A stretch of 6,149 nucleotides of DNA from JBBRLA01 sp038231615 (GTDB taxonomy: Bacteria > Myxococcota_A > Polyangia > Palsa-1104 > JAEUJZ01). The notes beneath the pieces were generated by a model that was given only the letters and a program-made list of their open reading frames with translations, had not been told where the DNA came from and did no database searches. The position numbers were made by a program, and so were the translations under genes. Within the stretch, counting starts at the first letter, position 1. The number at the start of each line of letters is the position of its first letter. This document shows, piece by piece, positions 3,473-6,149 of this stretch. The DNA is taken from assembly GCA_038231615.1 (NCBI GenBank), contig JBBRLA010000538.1, positions 1-6,149 of the forward strand, in the 5' to 3' direction.

Positions 3473-5503
3473 GCGTGACTCCTTGAACTTCACCGAGGTG
3501 ATGAGCTGCTGCAGGGTGGTGGCGATCTGCGCCAGTCCTTGCCCGGCCCGCTGTGCGTCTGCTGCGCCACTGGTGGTGCTGTCCGCAGCCTCCGCCACGT
3601 TGGCGATGTTCTGTGTGATCTCGATGCTTCCCTTGGCCGCCTCGGAGATGTTGCGTCCGATCTCATTGGTGGTCGCGGTCTGCTCTTCAACGGCGCTGGC
3701 GATGGTGTTCTGCATGTCGTTGATCTGCCCGATAATTGTGCTGATCTGACTGATGGCTTCGACGGCGCCGCGAGTGTCCTTTTGGATGGCCTCGATCTTC
3801 TGGCTGATGTCTTCGGTGGCCTTGGCGGTCTCCTTGGCCAGCTCCTTGACCTCGTTGGCCACCACCGCGAAGCCCTTGCCCGCCTCGCCCGCCCGCGCGG
3901 CTTCGATGGTGGCGTTCAGAGCCAGAAGGTTGGTCTGCTGGGCGATCGAGGTGATCACCTTGATCACTTTGCCAATCTCGCCGCTGCTTTCGCCGAGCTT
4001 GCCAATCGTGAGGTTGGTTATCTGGGTGACCGACACAGCGTGGGTGGCCACCTTGCTCGCCTCGGTGGTGTTCTTGGCGATCTCGCGGATGCTGGCGCTC
4101 ATCTCCTCGACGGCCGTGGCCACCGCCTGGACGTTGCGCGATACTTGTTGAGACGCGTCCGATACCACATTGACCTGGGTGGCGGTCTTGTGGGCGTTGC
4201 CCGAAAGCTGCTGGCTCACCACTGTGACGCGCTCCGAGGACTGTTCCAGGTCCTTGGCGTTGTCGGCGATCTTGTCCAGCACCGTGCGCATGTGGTCGCC
4301 CATTTCCCGGTCGCGCCGCTCGGTGTCGACCCGCTTGGTGACCATCTCGAAGCTGAGCAGCGGTCCCAGATAGGCCCCGGTCTTCGGGTCGGTGGCCGCG
4401 GTGACCTGGATGTCCAGGACCTCTGCACCCAGCTGCAGGGTGGTGCGCACCGGCAGGCTGCGTGGGTCGGACAGGACGTGGCGCTTCAACTCCGGGGCCC
4501 GGAAGATGAGGTCCAGCGGCTGCCCTATCAACTGGTCGATCCGAGCCGGCAGATGGCCCTCCAGCGCCTGCAGCGCGCGGCGGCACGGGGGGTTCAGATA
4601 AATGACCCGCAGTTCGCGATCCGCGGCGATCAGGTTCACCGGGACGCACTCCAGAAGGGACGCACTTCGTGCCAGCTCGGCCTCGCGTTTGTCGCGTTCG
4701 GTGACCACGTCCAGGGTCAGCACCGTGCCGATCGGCATCCGCGCGCTGTCCAGCACCGGGCTCGCCGTCACCTCCAGCACTTCATCGCCCAGGCGCAGAA
4801 CGGAACGCTGCAACGGGCCTTTCTGCCCAACTGCGTTTTGCTCCAGGAGGATATCCGCCGGCTGACCGACCAGTTGATCGGCCCGCACCGGCAGATGTGT
4901 CTCGACGCCGCGGAGGGCGCGTACCGCAGCGGGATTGGTGAAGCGGATGATGTGTTCACGGTCAGCGTAGATCAAGGCCGCCGGGCTGGCGAACAACAGG
5001 GCTGCGTGCTTCTGTGCCTCGGCCTGTCCATCCTGCGCGGCGGTGGGGAACGGGTTCGGAGGGATCGTGGTGTTCACCGGACTTTGCTCCGTGGTGACGA
5101 CCTCCGGCCGAAGGGCCGAGAGGACGGCGGTGGCCTCGTCCGCGAGCGTCTGCACAATATCCATCGTGCGCAGGGCCCCGGCGAAGTGTTCAACAAAAAC
5201 GTCAAAATGTCGTGGCTCGATACCCAGTCGATCGTGCAGCATCCCGACCGGGATGCCCAGGTATTCTGTCGGCCCTCCAAGGAGCTGGCAGAGATATTCG
5301 GTCAACCCCCCGCGGACGCGGTCCATGTCCTGGCCGCTAAAGTAAGGCAAAAGCTCCCGGTCGTGCAACACCCGCTGGAAGAGGGCCGTCACTGCAGATG
5401 CGATAGCAGCCTGCCCGCCTATTCTATCGTAGATGGAGATCCTGTCAATCGCCATGTGCGGCATATCGATCGAAAGTTCGGTATCTAGCTGCACGACGTT
5501 CAT
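3470..5503 (-). CDS. Soluble chemoreceptor: truncated haemoglobin - PAS - PAS - MCP signalling domain, 677 aa
   Basis: Residues 22-134 form a truncated (2/2) haemoglobin: YDRIGG (25-30), RVLHDRELLPYFSGQDM (44-60), LGGPTEY (75-81), proximal His H90 in MLHDRLGI, and HFDVFVEHF (99-107). Two PAS domains follow (about 165-265 and 278-388). They share LP.R.DQL.GQP.D, so they arose by duplication. A helical stretch leads to the MCP domain, whose tip reads QQTNLLALNATIEAARAGE and GKGFAVVANEVKELA (522-555), the CheA/CheW-binding hairpin. No signal peptide, membrane segment or HAMP domain is seen, so this is a cytoplasmic receptor. Family knowledge makes haem binding of O2, NO or CO likely, and PAS may bind haem, flavin or only relay. 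The C-terminus VKFKESR lacks a CheR tether. The ATG overlaps the cheW stop (ATGA), which implies coupled translation. Confidence 0.9.
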   Translation of the reverse strand: MNVVQLDTELSIDMPHMAIDRISIYDRIGGQAAIASAVTALFQRVLHDRELLPYFSGQDMDRVRGGLTEYLCQLLGGPTEYLGIPVGMLHDRLGIEPRHFDVFVEHFAGALRTMDIVQTLADEATAVLSALRPEVVTTEQSPVNTTIPPNPFPTAAQDGQAEAQKHAALLFASPAALIYADREHIIRFTNPAAVRALRGVETHLPVRADQLVGQPADILLEQNAVGQKGPLQRSVLRLGDEVLEVTASPVLDSARMPIGTVLTLDVVTERDKREAELARSASLLECVPVNLIAADRELRVIYLNPPCRRALQALEGHLPARIDQLIGQPLDLIFRAPELKRHVLSDPRSLPVRTTLQLGAEVLDIQVTAATDPKTGAYLGPLLSFEMVTKRVDTERRDREMGDHMRTVLDKIADNAKDLEQSSERVTVVSQQLSGNAHKTATQVNVVSDASQQVSRNVQAVATAVEEMSASIREIAKNTTEASKVATHAVSVTQITNLTIGKLGESSGEIGKVIKVITSIAQQTNLLALNATIEAARAGEAGKGFAVVANEVKELAKETAKATEDISQKIEAIQKDTRGAVEAISQISTIIGQINDMQNTIASAVEEQTATTNEIGRNISEAAKGSIEITQNIANVAEAADSTTSGAADAQRAGQGLAQIATTLQQLITSVKFKESR

Positions 5504-5967
5504 GCCTCGGCGGTCTCTGGCGCTTCGCCCGAGCCGATGTTGACTGCCTTCTCGGTGTCGAGCACCAGAAGCAGCCGTTCCTTCAGCTTATAGACCCCGC
5601 GTATCAGCTCGCGGGCCACCCCTCGGATGGTCTCGGGCGGACGCTCGAAGTTCTTTTGGTCGACCTCCAGCACGTCGCCGATCTCGTCCACCAGCAGGCT
5701 CACCGCCCCATCATCGGTGCGGACCACCACGTTCATCGGGAGCTGGTTTTCCTTGCGGTCGCCCAGTTCCAGCCGGCGGCGCAGGTCGATGGCGGTAACG
5801 ATCTGCCCGCGCAGGTTGATTAGCCCCTTTATCACCCGGGAGGCCAGGGGCACGCGGGTCATCTCCTGGTAGCAGATGACCTCTTGTACCTTTTGCACCT
5901 CGACCCCGAAAAACAGGCCGTCCAGAAAGAAAGTGCAGAACTGCCGGTCGCTGGTATTCGGAGTCAT
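5500..5967 (-). CDS. cheW: CheW coupling protein, 155 aa
   Basis: CheW bridges receptors and the CheA kinase in cytoplasmic arrays. The sequence has the SH3-like fold pattern of the family: FCTFFLDGLFFGVEVQKVQEV (10-30, the family start), then RVPLASRVIKGLINLRGQIVTAIDLRRRL (38-66) with the INLRG...DLR signature, VSLLVDEIGDVLEV (89-102) and a C-terminal KERLLLVLDTEK (129-140). Length is normal. The ATG at 5967 lies two bases after the TAG of the upstream frame and has no strong ribosome site, so translation may be coupled on both sides; its own TGA overlaps the receptor ATG. The partner is most likely the haemoglobin-PAS receptor encoded next. Confidence 0.95.
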   Translation of the reverse strand: MTPNTSDRQFCTFFLDGLFFGVEVQKVQEVICYQEMTRVPLASRVIKGLINLRGQIVTAIDLRRRLELGDRKENQLPMNVVVRTDDGAVSLLVDEIGDVLEVDQKNFERPPETIRGVARELIRGVYKLKERLLLVLDTEKAVNIGSGEAPETAEA

Positions 5968-5969
5968 GG

Positions 5970-6149
5970 CTAGTGCCTGGCCTCGGTAAGGGGGGGCGCC
6001 TGCGGCGCTTCGCGATCGAAGGACCGCGGCGCCTGCGGCGCTTCGCGATCGATGGACCGCGGCGCCTGCGGCGCTTCGCGATCGAAGGACCGCGGCGCCT
6101 GCGGCGCTTCGCGATCGATGGACCGCGGCGCCTGCGGCGCTTCGCGATC
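5970..6149 (-). CDS. C-terminal tail of the gene upstream of cheW, 59 codons (5' truncated by window)
   Basis: On the minus strand the frame is open from the window edge to TAG at 5972-5970, two bases before the cheW ATG. It reads as tandem 11-residue units alternating RSFDREAPQAP and RSIDREAPQAP, then ends PLTEARH. The stop placed directly before cheW is what a coupled operon gene would show, and cheA is the expected neighbour, where a Pro/Ala-rich end would be a flexible tail. The repeat has no stops in any frame because its period is a multiple of three, so an open frame alone is weak evidence. The units might instead be non-coding intergenic repeats. No catalytic domain is visible. Confidence 0.45.
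   Translation of the reverse strand, partial: DREAPQAPRSIDREAPQAPRSFDREAPQAPRSIDREAPQAPRSFDREAPQAPPLTEARH
5995..6149. repeat. Tandem 33-base repeat, four full units and a 23-base partial one, running off the window
   Basis: Units begin at 5995, 6028, 6061, 6094 and 6127 (cut off). Each starts GGCGCCTGCGGCGC and continues TTCGCGATCGA. They are identical except for one base at unit position 25 (A, T, A, T in the four full units), giving a 66-base higher-order period. Each unit can form a small hairpin, GCGCC-TGC-GGCGC. The near-perfect identity indicates recent expansion or ongoing homogenisation. The full copy number lies beyond the window. Confidence 0.95.

Noticed and set aside
3539..5488. 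649-codon open frame on the plus strand, antisense to the receptor gene
   Set aside because: It mirrors the G/C-ending codons of the receptor. The product is rich in Gly, Arg and His with no recognisable domain, while the opposite strand encodes clear globin, PAS and MCP domains.
5995..6149. CRISPR array
   Set aside because: The units are directly adjacent with no unique spacers, so this is a tandem repeat.

Overview
The window is high in G+C with strongly G/C-ending codons. It carries a one-way (minus-strand) chemotaxis gene cluster, bounded at the low-coordinate side by the tail of a group II intron on the plus strand. The intergenic hairpin repeats of the CCCTCTCC...GGAGAGGG type and the intron type suggest a gammaproteobacterium, possibly a purple sulfur bacterium or relative. 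This is an impression from memory, not a computed placement.

Layout in transcription order on the minus strand, from high to low coordinates. (1) 6149-5970: a frame open to the window edge, built from 11-residue repeats and ending two bases before cheW. It is probably the C-terminal tail of the preceding gene, and cheA would be the expected neighbour. (2) cheW, 5967-5500. (3) A 677-residue soluble chemoreceptor, 5503-3470, with an N-terminal truncated-haemoglobin domain, two tandem PAS domains and an MCP signalling domain; its ATG overlaps the cheW stop as ATGA. (4) A 338-base hairpin-rich spacer. (5) A first cheY, 3131-2760. (6) A 55-codon remnant that keeps only the start of cheB. (7) cheR, coupled to the remnant by an ATGA overlap. 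(8) cheX, a second cheY, and a 162-residue protein of no firm family that carries the CheC/CheX-type D-x3-E-x2-N signature. On the plus strand, bases 1-246 hold the last 58 codons of a group II intron reverse transcriptase/maturase, then ribozyme domains V and VI.

How the parts fit (inference): the globin-PAS-PAS receptor has no membrane segment, so it would sense a gas or redox signal inside the cell and control a CheA kinase through CheW. Two CheY proteins would carry the phosphoryl signal. CheX, and perhaps the last protein, would remove it. CheR would methylate the receptor, but the local CheB methylesterase is destroyed, so adaptation must use a CheB encoded elsewhere or work differently.

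The most interesting points are the truncated-haemoglobin receptor with an apolar distal haem pocket, the in-place loss of cheB with both coding junctions kept, the second candidate CheY phosphatase, the alternating 33-base repeat at the edge, and a related 30-base element that overlaps the stop codons of two separate genes.
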